64,000 nt of DNA from NCBI RefSeq assembly GCF_009857605.1, contig NZ_WWCT01000021.1, positions 84,058 to 148,057 of the forward strand, read 5' to 3'. Below the pieces are notes generated by a model, which was not told the DNA's origin, searched no databases, and saw only the letters and a list, made by a program, of their open reading frames with translations. Positions 43,078 through 51,668 of the stretch are shown here, in pieces (position 1 is the first letter of the stretch; each line of letters opens with the position of its first letter). The stretch comes from Duganella levis. Lineage in GTDB: Bacteria > Pseudomonadota > Gammaproteobacteria > Burkholderiales > Burkholderiaceae_D. The position numbers and the translations under genes were made by a program.

Positions 43078-45276
43078 TCAGAAGCGCGTTTCGACCGTCA
43101 CACGCAGCGTGGTTTCGCCGTTGGCCACGGTGGTTCGGTTGAGGCTGCCGTTGCTGTCGCTGTACAGGCTTTCGGTGGTGTAGTCCTGCGCCAACAGATT
43201 GGAGACGGCGACGCGCAGATTGTTTTGCGTATCCAGCTTCCACAGCGCGTACACGTCGAGATCGCGCCGCACCGAGGTGTAGCCACCCTGTGTGCCGCTC
43301 AGGCGTGCCAGGCCGCCATTGCGGAAGCTGAAACTGCTGCCGGTGCTGAGCTGGCCATCCGGCGTCTTGTAGTCGACGCCCAGCGTGGCGCTGAGCGGCA
43401 CTTGCTGGTCGAGACGGTTGTCCGGGCCAGGCACGACTTCCACCCGCGACCAGTTGCGGCTGACGCTGGCGCGCAAGTCCAGCTTGGGCGCGTGATCCAT
43501 CAGCGCACTGACCGGGAATTTGGCTTCCAGCTCGATACCACGGGTCTCGGCGCGGCCGTCGTTGATGGCGTTCGACACCCAGCGCTGGTCCTGGTAGAAC
43601 AAACCCTGGTGGGTGTAGTTCTCGATGCGGCGCACCGAGGCGCTGGCGCTCAGCAGACCACCCTCGCCCCAGTAATGTTCAAACGACGCATCCAGGCCCA
43701 GCGCCAGCTCCGGCTTGAGGTTGGGATTGCCGCGACGATCCGGCTCGGTCGGGCTGTTGTTGGTCGAGGTGAATTTGCGCGGAATCAGCGCGGCGGTGCT
43801 GGGCGCCTTGTAGGTGCGGGTCAGCGCCAGACGCAGCTGGTCCTTCTTGTTCGGCAACTTGATCAGCGTCTGCATCAGCGGGCTCAGCACGCTGGAGCGG
43901 TTCTGCACCGGGTCGATGCTGCCACCGTCGGCGCGGGTGTCCAGGCCTTCCCAGCGGACGCCGGTGTATATCGACCACAGCGGCGTGATGTTCCACTCAT
44001 CCTGGCCGAACAGCGCCAGCCGCGTGACCTTGGCGGTAAAGCCCTCGTCGCTGTTGATCGGCGTGGCGCCCGGCAAGTCGGCGTCGCGCTGGATGCGGGT
44101 ATCGTCGCGCTGCGTGACGCCGGCGTCCCAGCCCAGCGACAGCGCGTGTTCAACTGCGTCCGGCTCGCCTTCGGCCGGCTTGCCGAAGGTGAACGGTGTC
44201 GAATACTTGCCCTGGGTGCTGAAGCCTTGCTCCGAGCTATCCGAATGCACGTTACGCACCAGCGTGGCCGGGCCGCCGTTGTTACCGCCGATTTGCAGCG
44301 AATCAGCGGTATTGCGGGCGTCGCTGATGGCGGCTTTCAGATCCAGCTTGGCGCCCTCTTCCAGCTTGTGCACCCAGTTCAGGTCGGTGCGGCCGAAGCC
44401 GCTGTGATTGCTGTAAGTGCTGTCGATGCGATCATAGTCCGGGCCTGCGCCAAAGGCGGTTTCGGTGCGGCTGTGGCTGGTGCTGGCGAAGCGGTTCCAG
44501 TTCAGGAACGATTGCGAGGTCAGCGTATCGCCACCATCCAGATTCCAGTTGATGCGCGGCGACAGATTGAAGCCGTCGCCGTGGCCGGCGTCCTGCCAGG
44601 TGGAGGCGCGCGACACGTTCGGAACACCGTTGGCGTCGTTGCCGGTTTCCAGCGTCGGCGTGGTGCGGTCGTACATGAAGCGCCAGGCATTGCCGCCGAA
44701 GGAATACGAGGTGGAATCCTTCTTGTCCGACATTTGCAGGCTGATCGCGGGCGAGCTGGAGTGGCTGCTCTTGGCCTCGGTGAACTTGACTTCGTGCTGG
44801 GCCGGCTTGAGCGCCTTCTTCAGCACAATATTGATGGTGCCGGCGATCGACTGCGTGCTGAACTCGGCGCTGGCGGCGCGCAGCACTTCAATGCGCTCGA
44901 TCACATCTGGCGCCAGGCTGTCGATGGCAAAGCCGGCCGGTGCGCGTTCGCCGTTGATCAGGATTTGCGTGTAGCCGGCGCCAAGGCCGCGCATGCGGAT
45001 TTCGCCACCGCTGCGACCGGCCGCGCCGCCGATGGTAATGCCGGGCAAGCGCTTCAGCACATCGTTGACCGAGGTATCGCCGTACTTCTGGATTTCCTCG
45101 GCGTTGACGACGGTCTTGCTAGCGGTATCATCGCGCCGCGCATCATATTTGGCGGCGGAGCCCTTGACCTCCACCTTCTGCATCTCCTCCTGCTTGGGCT
45201 GTTCATCCTCGGCGTGGGCGGAGGCAATGCACAGGGTAAATACAGCAGCGGCGATCTGAGTCAAACGGGTAGACAT
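43078..45276 (-). CDS. TonB-dependent outer-membrane receptor
   Basis: 732 residues. Signal peptide about 1-22, a plug domain (about 50-170) with SVNDVLKRLPGITIGG, IRMRGLGAGYTQILINGERAP and IERIEVLRAASAEFSTQSIAGTINIVLKK, then a 22-strand type barrel ending in TVETRF with terminal Phe. A TonB box is not obvious; KVEVKGSA near residue 33-40 is the likely region. No periplasmic binding protein or siderophore gene is adjacent, so the substrate is unknown. Confidence 0.93.
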   Translation of the reverse strand: MSTRLTQIAAAVFTLCIASAHAEDEQPKQEEMQKVEVKGSAAKYDARRDDTASKTVVNAEEIQKYGDTSVNDVLKRLPGITIGGAAGRSGGEIRMRGLGAGYTQILINGERAPAGFAIDSLAPDVIERIEVLRAASAEFSTQSIAGTINIVLKKALKPAQHEVKFTEAKSSHSSSPAISLQMSDKKDSTSYSFGGNAWRFMYDRTTPTLETGNDANGVPNVSRASTWQDAGHGDGFNLSPRINWNLDGGDTLTSQSFLNWNRFASTSHSRTETAFGAGPDYDRIDSTYSNHSGFGRTDLNWVHKLEEGAKLDLKAAISDARNTADSLQIGGNNGGPATLVRNVHSDSSEQGFSTQGKYSTPFTFGKPAEGEPDAVEHALSLGWDAGVTQRDDTRIQRDADLPGATPINSDEGFTAKVTRLALFGQDEWNITPLWSIYTGVRWEGLDTRADGGSIDPVQNRSSVLSPLMQTLIKLPNKKDQLRLALTRTYKAPSTAALIPRKFTSTNNSPTEPDRRGNPNLKPELALGLDASFEHYWGEGGLLSASASVRRIENYTHQGLFYQDQRWVSNAINDGRAETRGIELEAKFPVSALMDHAPKLDLRASVSRNWSRVEVVPGPDNRLDQQVPLSATLGVDYKTPDGQLSTGSSFSFRNGGLARLSGTQGGYTSVRRDLDVYALWKLDTQNNLRVAVSNLLAQDYTTESLYSDSNGSLNRTTVANGETTLRVTVETRF

Positions 45277-45406
45277 AATGCGTATCGAGCAAATGTAAAG
45301 GTATCGAAATTATGCCTTGATTCAATAAAAATGTTCAGTATTTAGCAATAGAACATCCTGTTTAGCGAAATTTCATAAACAGCCATGCGGAAAAAGATAA
45401 CTCCGG

Positions 45407-45435
45407 GGTCAGCCCGCCAATCAGGGCGCTATAAT
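45407..45435 (+). promoter_or_regulatory. psd promoter with consensus -10 box
   Basis: TATAAT at 45430-45435 is a perfect -10; the hexamer 17 bases upstream (GGTCAG, 45407-45412) is a weak -35. The box contains the ATG at 45434, so that ATG cannot be the translation start: transcription would begin near 45442. This decides for the GTG start of psd at 45467. Confidence 0.65.
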
Positions 45436-45466
45436 GCGCGATCGTTATTGTTATGGATCTGCCACC

Positions 45467-46312
45467 GTGTCCGACCGTTTAGCCGTTTTGCCGCAATACC
45501 TGCTTCCCAAGGGAGCGCTGACTAATTTCGCCGGCCGCGTCGCCGGGGCGAAGGGTGGCGCGTACACAACCCGCCTGATTCGCTGGTTTGTCGGCAAGTA
45601 CAACGTCAACATGAGCGAAGCGGCCAATCCGGATATCGCCAGCTACCAGACATTCAACGAGTTCTTCACTCGCGCGCTGCGCCCAGGCGCCCGCCCGCTG
45701 GCCGAGGCCGCCTACGTCTGCCCCGTCGATGGCCGCATCAGCCAGTTCGGCGATATCGAGGACGACCAGATTTTCCAGGCCAAGGGCCACAAATTCAGCA
45801 CCACCGCGCTGGTCGGCGGCGACGCCCAGCTGGCCGCGCAGTTCCAGCACGGCAGCTTCGCCAATCTGTACCTGAGCCCGCGCGACTACCACCGCATCCA
45901 CATGCCGCTCGACGGCAAGCTGACCCGCATGATCTATGTGCCGGGCGAGCTGTTCTCGGTCAACCCGACCACCGCGCGCGGCATTCCCGGCCTGTTCGCC
46001 CGCAATGAGCGCGTGGTGTGCGTGTTCGACACCGCCCACGGCCCGTTCGTGATGACGCTGGTTGGCGCCACCATCGTCGGCAGCATGGCGACCGTCTGGC
46101 ACGGCGTGGTCAATCCGCCGCGCTTGCCGCAAGTGACCGAATGGAAATACGACGACCAGAACATCGTGCTGAAAAAAGGCGATGAGCTGGGCCGCTTCCT
46201 GCTCGGTTCCACCGTGGTGATGCTGTTCCAGAAAGACGTGCTGAAGTTCAATCCCGCCTGGCAGCCGGCCGGCCCGGTGCAGCTGGGCGAAGAAATGGCC
46301 CAGCTGAAGTAA
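45467..46312 (+). CDS. psd: Phosphatidylserine decarboxylase proenzyme
   Basis: 281 residues from GTG at 45467 (VSDRLAVLPQYLLPKGALT, the usual start of betaproteobacterial psd). Motifs: YQTFNEFFTRALRPGARP, CPVDGRISQFG, YLSPRDYHRIHMP with the charge-relay residues, and LGST near residue 252, where self-cleavage produces the pyruvoyl group. Makes phosphatidylethanolamine at the inner membrane. A perfect -10 box lies 30 bases upstream. Convergent with the LysR gene with no gap. Confidence 0.97.
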   Translation: MSDRLAVLPQYLLPKGALTNFAGRVAGAKGGAYTTRLIRWFVGKYNVNMSEAANPDIASYQTFNEFFTRALRPGARPLAEAAYVCPVDGRISQFGDIEDDQIFQAKGHKFSTTALVGGDAQLAAQFQHGSFANLYLSPRDYHRIHMPLDGKLTRMIYVPGELFSVNPTTARGIPGLFARNERVVCVFDTAHGPFVMTLVGATIVGSMATVWHGVVNPPRLPQVTEWKYDDQNIVLKKGDELGRFLLGSTVVMLFQKDVLKFNPAWQPAGPVQLGEEMAQLK

Positions 46313-47224
46313 TCACACCCCGCTCGGCGCGGCGCTGTCAAAGGCCGCCTGCAGCATATCGATGAAGACCCGGGTCTTGGCCGGCATCAGCCGCCGTCCC
46401 GGGAACACCGCCCAGCCCGTCACCTGCGGGAACGACCACTCCGGCAACACCCGCACCAGCTCCCCGCGCTGCAAATACGGCCGCGCCACCGCCTCGGTCG
46501 ACGAGCCGATGCCGATACCGGTGGCCGCCATGCGCACCAGCAGTTCCGGCGAATTGGCCAGCAGCCGCACCGGCAAGTCGCGCGACCATTCAGTTTTGCC
46601 GCGCGTCAGATTCCAGCGGATCAGCCCATGCACGCGCGGCGGCAAGCTCAACAAATCATGCTTATATAAGTCATCGGGATGCTCCGGCAGACCGCGCAGA
46701 TTGGTATAGCGCGGCGAGGCGTACAATGCCCACGAGCTGAACGTGATGCGGCGCGCCGCCAGCGTGGCGTCGTCCGGCAGCGTGCCCATGCGAATGGCCA
46801 CGTCAAACCCTTCCGCCACCAGATCGACCCGGCGCGGGGATAAATCCAGCTCCAGCGAAATGGCCGGGTAGCGGTCCATGAACTGGGCCAGCACCGCCCC
46901 TACCGCCACATTGGCGAAGTCAGCCGGCATCGACACCCGCAGCAAACCGCTCGGCGCCACCTGCCGGTGCTGCGCCAGCGCACCGGCCGCCTCGGTCTCG
47001 TCGGCGACTTTTTGCGCATGTTCCAGCAGGCTGGCGCCGAATTCAGTCAGCACCAGCTTGCGCGTGGTGCGCTGGAGCAGCCGCTCGCCAAGTTTGCCTT
47101 CCAGCAGCGTGATGCGGCGCGAGACCGTCGATTTCGGCAGTTGCACGCGTTCCGCCGCCAGGCTGAAGCTGCCGCATTCCACAATACGGGCGAATAGCAG
47201 CAGGTCGCCAGGGTCGATTTCCAT
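46313..47224 (-). CDS. LysR-family regulator of the azoR/pirin module
   Basis: 303 residues. Winged helix: FARIVECGSFSLAAERVQLPKSTVSRRITLLEGKLGERLLQRTTRK; then a CrgA/AphB-like effector domain (RVSMPADFANVAVGAVLAQFMDRYP). It is divergent from the azoreductase gene with 117 bases between, the standard arrangement for a LysR regulator of its neighbour. Inverted repeats in that gap fit its binding sites. The likely inducer is a quinone or other electrophile, judged from the target genes. Confidence 0.93.
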   Translation of the reverse strand: MEIDPGDLLLFARIVECGSFSLAAERVQLPKSTVSRRITLLEGKLGERLLQRTTRKLVLTEFGASLLEHAQKVADETEAAGALAQHRQVAPSGLLRVSMPADFANVAVGAVLAQFMDRYPAISLELDLSPRRVDLVAEGFDVAIRMGTLPDDATLAARRITFSSWALYASPRYTNLRGLPEHPDDLYKHDLLSLPPRVHGLIRWNLTRGKTEWSRDLPVRLLANSPELLVRMAATGIGIGSSTEAVARPYLQRGELVRVLPEWSFPQVTGWAVFPGRRLMPAKTRVFIDMLQAAFDSAAPSGV

Positions 47225-47257
47225 TGGATTGTTCCATCAGTGGATTAATGTTATCCA
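47225..47257. promoter_or_regulatory. Putative LysR operator repeats
   Basis: Two imperfect dyads share the half site TGGA: TGGA-TTGT-TCCA (47225-47236) and TGGAT-N7-ATCCA (47241-47257), directly before the LysR start. A further GGATGGAA element follows at about 47272. Spaced dyads between divergent LysR and target genes are typical recognition and activation sites. Confidence 0.5.
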
Positions 47258-47341
47258 TTTTAACGGCTTCCGGATGGAATTTGAAACGGTTAAAGTTACT
47301 CCATCGACGCAGCACTCAACCAAACATCAAGGAGCAACACC

Positions 47342-47941
47342 ATGAACATCCTGCAAATTAACTCCAGCGCCCGCAGCACCGGTTCCGAATCCACCCGTCT
47401 GGCTGATGCACTGGTCGCAAAACTCAGCGCCGCCAACCCAGGCGCCGCCGTCACCCGCCGCGATCTGGCTGCCCAGCCTCACCCTGTGCTGGACGAAGTT
47501 GCCCTGCAAGCCCTGTTCACCCCGGCCGACCAGCGCAACGCCGACCAGGCCGCCCGCGTGGCGCTGGACGACGCCCTGATTGCCCAGGCACAAGCAGCGG
47601 ACGTGATCGTCATCGGTGCGCCGACCTACAACTTCGGCATCACCGCGCAATTGAAAACCTGGTTCGACGCGATTGCCCGCGCCGGCGTGACCTTTAAATA
47701 CGGCCCAACCGGCCCAGTCGGCCTGCTGACCGGCAAAAAAGTCTACGTCGCCCTGTCGCGTGGTGGCATTCACCGCGACGGCCCGACCGACACCCAGCTG
47801 GCACACTTGAAAATGTTCCTGAGCTTCGTCGGCCTGACCGATGTGCAGTACGTATTCGCCGAAGGTCTGGGCATGGGTCCAGAAGCTGTGGCCAAAGCAC
47901 AAGCCCAGGCAGACGCAGAAATCAACGCCATCCTGGCCTAA
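47342..47941 (+). CDS. azoR: FMN-dependent NADH-azoreductase
   Basis: 199 residues. Flavodoxin-like AzoR motifs: NSSARSTGSESTRLA (FMN phosphate loop), GAPTYNFGITAQLKTWFDAI and SRGGIHRDGPTD. Reduces quinones and azo compounds by two-electron transfer with NADH. Start preceded by AAGGAG. Forms an operon with the downstream pirin and is probably controlled by the divergent LysR protein. Confidence 0.95.
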   Translation: MNILQINSSARSTGSESTRLADALVAKLSAANPGAAVTRRDLAAQPHPVLDEVALQALFTPADQRNADQAARVALDDALIAQAQAADVIVIGAPTYNFGITAQLKTWFDAIARAGVTFKYGPTGPVGLLTGKKVYVALSRGGIHRDGPTDTQLAHLKMFLSFVGLTDVQYVFAEGLGMGPEAVAKAQAQADAEINAILA

Positions 47942-47965
47942 AGAGTATTCACAATGGAGAACGCC

Positions 47966-48847
47966 ATGACTGATCAAGTAACGCATCACGTAACTGCAGC
48001 ACGCAGTGTTGAACGCATCATCCAGGGCCAGGCCGTCATGGACGGCGCGGGCGTGAAGATCAACCGTGTGCTGACTCAAACCCTGCAACGCCGCCTCGAT
48101 CCGTTCCTGATGCTGGACAACTTTGGCAGCGACAAGGCCAACGATTACATCGCCGGTTTCCCAAGCCACCCGCACCGCGGCTTTGAAACCGTCACGTATA
48201 TGATCGAAGGCCGCATGCGCCACAAAGACAGCGCCGGCAACGAAGGCCTGCTGACCAACGGCGGCGTGCAGTGGATGACCGCCGGCCGCGGCGTGATCCA
48301 CTCGGAAATGCCGGAGCAGGAAGACGGCGTGATGGAAGGCTTCCAGCTGTGGCTGAACCTGCCTGCCAAGGACAAGATGCGCGCACCGTGGTATCGCGAC
48401 TTCAACGGCGCCGACGTGCCGGTGTTTGAAACGGCCGCAGGCGCCAAGGTCAAGGTCATTGCCGGCCGCAGCCATGGGGTGGACGGCGCGGTGCAACGCG
48501 AAGTCACCGAGCCGCTGTACATTGACGTCGACCTGCCGGCCGGCGCCACGTTCGAGCAGCAGCTGCCGGAAGGCCATAACGCCTTCGTCTTTACCTACCG
48601 TGGTTCGGTGACGATCGACGGCAAGGCAGTGGCGACCGGCCGCATGGCGATTTTGGCCAATACCAAAGGCACAGATGGCGTGACCATCACCGCCGGCGAA
48701 GCCAGCCGCTTCATCCTGATCGCCGGCCAGCCGTTGAACGAGCCGATCGCGCAATACGGCCCGTTCGTGATGAACACGCAAGCCGAGCTGCACGCCGCCG
48801 TCGATGACTTCCGCGCCGGCAAACTGGGCGAAGAAGCCCAGGTGTAA
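47966..48847 (+). CDS. Pirin family protein (azoR operon)
   Basis: 293 residues from the ATG at 47966, which has GGAG six bases upstream; an in-frame ATG at 47954 is possible but overlaps that site. Pirin cupin residues: LDNFGSD, FPSHPHRGFETVTYMIEG, and HSEMPEQE. Only moderately similar to the other pirin at 5546-6427 (FDHFGP, HSER), so they are separate subfamilies. It may degrade flavonoid-like quinone precursors together with AzoR. Confidence 0.92.
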   Translation: MTDQVTHHVTAARSVERIIQGQAVMDGAGVKINRVLTQTLQRRLDPFLMLDNFGSDKANDYIAGFPSHPHRGFETVTYMIEGRMRHKDSAGNEGLLTNGGVQWMTAGRGVIHSEMPEQEDGVMEGFQLWLNLPAKDKMRAPWYRDFNGADVPVFETAAGAKVKVIAGRSHGVDGAVQREVTEPLYIDVDLPAGATFEQQLPEGHNAFVFTYRGSVTIDGKAVATGRMAILANTKGTDGVTITAGEASRFILIAGQPLNEPIAQYGPFVMNTQAELHAAVDDFRAGKLGEEAQV

Positions 48848-48856
48848 CAGTTACAA

Positions 48857-48891
48857 CAGTCACCAGGCGCGGCCACCCGCGCCTGGGACTG
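48857..48891 (+). terminator. Stable hairpin after the azoR-pirin operon
   Basis: CAGTC + CCAGGCGCG (48857-48871, one A bulged) pairs with CGCGCCTGG + GACTG (48878-48891), about 14 pairs with a 6-base loop, starting 10 bases after the pirin stop. There is no T run after it, so it is either a weak or Rho-assisted terminator or an mRNA-stabilising 3' structure. Confidence 0.6.
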
Positions 48892-48953
48892 CCGAATCTG
48901 GCCATGGCAATTACCTTAAGCGTATGCGCAAGGCCGCTTCTGGCCAGATTCCA

Positions 48954-49670
48954 TCACCTAAAGCCAGAAGCAATTGCCTGAAATATTTCACGGATGATCT
49001 CTTCTCCCGAGCCACTTGCCATCGCAACGTGGTCGGCACGTTCGCTTATATGCCAGGTTACTGAGGGACACTTGGCAAGCATTTCCTGGACGCTTTCTAT
49101 TGGAGCGTTGGCGTCGGAAGTGCTTTGATAAACGATAACTGGTGTCGACACGTGTAAATCTTGTCGTGGAAGCTCATCGAAGTAGACGATGAAGTCTCCC
49201 CAAGCGCCATGGCTAAGGTCAGCAGCTAGACCCCATTGGCGAGTCATCTCCGTCCAGGCTTCATAATCTCTCAGTGTGAATGCTTTTAATACGTCAAGGG
49301 TCGGCGGTGACGAAACAAGTTCCACAAAGATTTCAGGCATCCCCATCGACGCGAGGAGCGTACACGTAGCTACGATTTCCGGAGCGACCTTTGCCAGATT
49401 AAACGCAAACGGACCGCCGCCGCTTCCTCCCATGACATGCACAGAAGATACGCCAAAATCTCGTAAGTAATTAAGCAGCGGCATTGACACGGCATTGAAC
49501 GACGGTTCGACCTCCTGGTTGTCATACCAAGGACGTGTCGGGCAAATCAACCTAATATCCATCTCTCGTGCCAGAGTATCCAGGCCTGCAAATGTATCTC
49601 CTTTCTGGGGAGTACCACCAAAAAAAACCAGGGGAATACCCGACCTGTTCCCATACTCGAAGATATTCAT
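48954..49670 (-). CDS. Alpha/beta hydrolase in an AT-richer patch
   Basis: 238 residues from the ATG at 49670 (GGAG four bases upstream; an in-frame ATG at 49706 lacks a site). Oxyanion region VFFGGTPQKGD, nucleophile GGSGGGP, acid in YQSTSDANAP and His in ERADHVAM. Base composition is clearly lower in GC than the flanking genes, with codons such as ATA, TTA and AGA, suggesting recent acquisition. Substrate unknown. Confidence 0.82.
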   Translation of the reverse strand: MNIFEYGNRSGIPLVFFGGTPQKGDTFAGLDTLAREMDIRLICPTRPWYDNQEVEPSFNAVSMPLLNYLRDFGVSSVHVMGGSGGGPFAFNLAKVAPEIVATCTLLASMGMPEIFVELVSSPPTLDVLKAFTLRDYEAWTEMTRQWGLAADLSHGAWGDFIVYFDELPRQDLHVSTPVIVYQSTSDANAPIESVQEMLAKCPSVTWHISERADHVAMASGSGEEIIREIFQAIASGFR

Positions 49671-49723
49671 TTCGCTCCAGCCTACGACGCCATTTAGGAA
49701 AAGCATTTTATCTGTTGTGGTAC

Positions 49724-49978
49724 CTAAGATCGTGGCAATTCTGTTTTCGCAGGATGCCGAGCTATCCTTAACTGCTTTGGCTCAAGATCCGGGTGGGCTT
49801 TATGAATCGGAACCATCAGTTTGATATACAACTCCGCCATGATTTTCGCCACTTCCTCCCTATATTTTAAAAATTCGGCTTCGGGACAGTTGTCCAACAC
49901 TACACGGATAGATGTATTGAATTTTTCACTCGCCACATCGAGGAGGGCCAACACTTCTCGGGCAACGTCTTTTTCCAT
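49724..49978 (-). CDS. Small hypothetical protein
   Basis: 84 residues, AAGGA before the ATG. Helical, amphipathic (VAREVLALLDVASEKFNTSIRVVLDN, AEFLKYREEVAKIMAELYIKLM), C-terminus basic. No family recognised. Same strand and same AT-richer composition as the hydrolase downstream, probably acquired together. Confidence 0.6.
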   Translation of the reverse strand: MEKDVAREVLALLDVASEKFNTSIRVVLDNCPEAEFLKYREEVAKIMAELYIKLMVPIHKAHPDLEPKQLRIARHPAKTELPRS

Positions 49979-50119
49979 AAATATTTCCTTTATTTCGGCG
50001 CCAGCTCCGTTACCGAGAACTCTTCGTCAACGGTTTCCTTGCAGTAGCGGGTTACAATCAAATTATTGACAGGATAACACTGCTGCGAAGACCTTTTCCC
50101 ACCCTGCTAAAATGCCGCC

Positions 50120-50587
50120 ATGATCCCCATTCTGATGACATGGCTGCGCCGCCTGAGCCACCTGCTCGGCTTCGAGACGGCCGACTCCTTCCCGCCCGGC
50201 CACCCGTACGAACGCACGCGCTGGAACGGCGCCTATTTCGACATCGCCTCCGACGTCAAGCCGGACCAGATCGAAAACCGCCTGTGCGAAGCGATCAGCA
50301 ACACGCCGCTGGTGTTCGGCTACATCACCAATCCGACGCCGCGCATGCAGCGGGCGCTGCTGGCGGTGCTGGAAGAGCGAATGCGCAACAATCGCGGCCG
50401 CGCCACCGAACTGGCCGCGCTGCTGGTCACCACCTACGACGAAAACTCGCTCATAACCGAAGTCATCCCCGGCCTGCGCGACGCCATTATCGCCACCCGC
50501 CACGAAGACATGGGCGCCCGCGCGCGCGCCGTCATGGCCTTCCTCAGCTCGACCCAGTCGCCATTCGACGTGATCGACATGCACTAG
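50120..50587 (+). CDS. Hypothetical protein
   Basis: 155 residues. An N-terminal MTWLRRLSHLLGFETADSFPPGHPYERTRWNG and a helical body (RMQRALLAVLEERMRNNRGRATELAALL) are seen; no known domain. GC-rich like the chromosome at large. An ATG at 50135 is an alternative start, and no clear ribosome site exists for either. The last four bases overlap the convergent gene at 50584. Confidence 0.65.
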   Translation: MIPILMTWLRRLSHLLGFETADSFPPGHPYERTRWNGAYFDIASDVKPDQIENRLCEAISNTPLVFGYITNPTPRMQRALLAVLEERMRNNRGRATELAALLVTTYDENSLITEVIPGLRDAIIATRHEDMGARARAVMAFLSSTQSPFDVIDMH

Positions 50588-50877
50588 GCGGACACGGCCA
50601 TCGTCAGCACGCTGTTGGACAAGGTCAGCACCGCCGTGCACTCGGCCGGAATCGCCACATTCTGGCTGTGGCAGGAATAAAAGTCGGTCACGCCCAGGCG
50701 AATATGGTCGATGGCGGCGCTGACGCCGTTGCTGATGGTGTACGCCCCCAGCACCAGATCCGGCGCGGTGACGAATTTCAGCGTCACATCCTGCCCGGTA
50801 TTGTTAAGGAACACCGTCTTGGACGGTTTGACGGTCTTGCGCGATGGGGTCTCCGTGAAGCAAATATTCATATTCAT
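50584..50877 (-). CDS. Small beta-rich protein coupled to a DUF1906 protein
   Basis: 97 residues. Start ATG overlaps the stop of the upstream DUF1906-type gene (ATGA at 50877-50874). The sequence is strand-rich (SKTVFLNNTGQDVTLKFVTAPDLVLGAYTI, ECTAVLTLSNSVLTMAV) without signal peptide; it looks like a small beta-sandwich. No family recognised. It could be a partner or immunity-like protein of the glycoside-hydrolase-like neighbour; this is speculation from coupling. Confidence 0.6.
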   Translation of the reverse strand: MNMNICFTETPSRKTVKPSKTVFLNNTGQDVTLKFVTAPDLVLGAYTISNGVSAAIDHIRLGVTDFYSCHSQNVAIPAECTAVLTLSNSVLTMAVSA

Positions 50878-51497
50878 AACACCCGGAACAGGCCAGCCGG
50901 ACGCTCTGCGTGGTTGCACGCTATACCCACGCTAATGCGCTGGCCGTCATCCACCCGCAGCATCGCGCCGTCCAGCTGCTTCAGGCTGTAACCGGCGTAG
51001 TCTGCCTCCTCGTCCGCCAGCCAGCTGAGGGTGGCCAGCCCGCCCGCCATCATTGCCGCACAGCAGGCGGCGGAGCCATAGACGCCAACCTGATACTGGC
51101 GCTCGGCCGCCGAGGCCGCGTGGAACGCCTGGTTCACGCCCTCAAAATAGCGGGTGACCGGGCCGGTGATTTCGGCCGCGTCCGGATCGAAATTGACCGC
51201 GAAGTACACCGCCGAGCCTGACGGCTGGGTAATCACCGACTGCGCCATCAAATAGGCGGCCGCGCCGTCGGCACACCCTTGCGCCCGGCTGAAATAACTC
51301 AGGTGCGCGTCCGGGGTTTCCCACACCGCCCCGATCTGGATGCCGGCGTCGGTCAGCGCGCGCGCCTCGGCCAACGACAAGCTCTTGCCCGCCTGATGGG
51401 TGTAATGGCGGATGGCAAAATCGATCCCCTGTTGCTTGATTGCTATTGCGTACTGCGTCAGTTCAAACGGTGCTTTCACGCCGGTTAAAACAGTCAT
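50874..51497 (-). CDS. DUF1906 / Rv2525c-like glycoside-hydrolase-like protein
   Basis: 207 residues, GGAGAG before the ATG. Reads as a TIM-barrel: GIDFAIRHYTHQAG, AGIQIGAVWETPDAHLSYFSRAQG, AVYFAVNFDPDA, QYQVGVYGS and TLSWLADEEADYAGY. This is the pattern of the DUF1906 family related to GH25-like muramidases. No signal peptide is seen, so if it acts on peptidoglycan it must be exported by another route or serve in phage/toxin-like contexts. Coupled to a 97-residue protein. Confidence 0.75.
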   Translation of the reverse strand: MTVLTGVKAPFELTQYAIAIKQQGIDFAIRHYTHQAGKSLSLAEARALTDAGIQIGAVWETPDAHLSYFSRAQGCADGAAAYLMAQSVITQPSGSAVYFAVNFDPDAAEITGPVTRYFEGVNQAFHAASAAERQYQVGVYGSAACCAAMMAGGLATLSWLADEEADYAGYSLKQLDGAMLRVDDGQRISVGIACNHAERPAGLFRVL

Positions 51498-51668
51498 GGA
51501 CTCTCCGTGGGGCTGTATAAAACTTCGGTAACTATTTCTTTCGAGATAATGTTAATATCCAGATGTAATGACTTTAGGCAACTTACTGCAAGATGGCCTT
51601 CTGAAAACCTTCCGGGTTCCAAGTCATTGATTTCACAGCGTTAATCGAAGAGCAAAGAAGGTTGGATT
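51498..51668. promoter_or_regulatory. AT-rich divergent promoter region
   Basis: 171 bases separate the divergent DUF1906 gene and the winged-helix regulator. It is AT-rich with a GAGATAATGTTAATAT stretch near 51542-51557 offering -10-like hexamers. The regulator has a CadC-like DNA-binding domain and could bind here. No small ORF with a ribosome site is visible. Confidence 0.4.

Noticed and set aside
42787..45345. 852-codon plus-strand frame opposite the TonB receptor
   Set aside because: The receptor's plug and barrel motifs are clear on the minus strand; the antisense frame has no recognisable domain.
45434..45466. ATG at 45434 as psd start
   Set aside because: It lies inside the TATAAT -10 box, and family similarity begins at the GTG at 45467.
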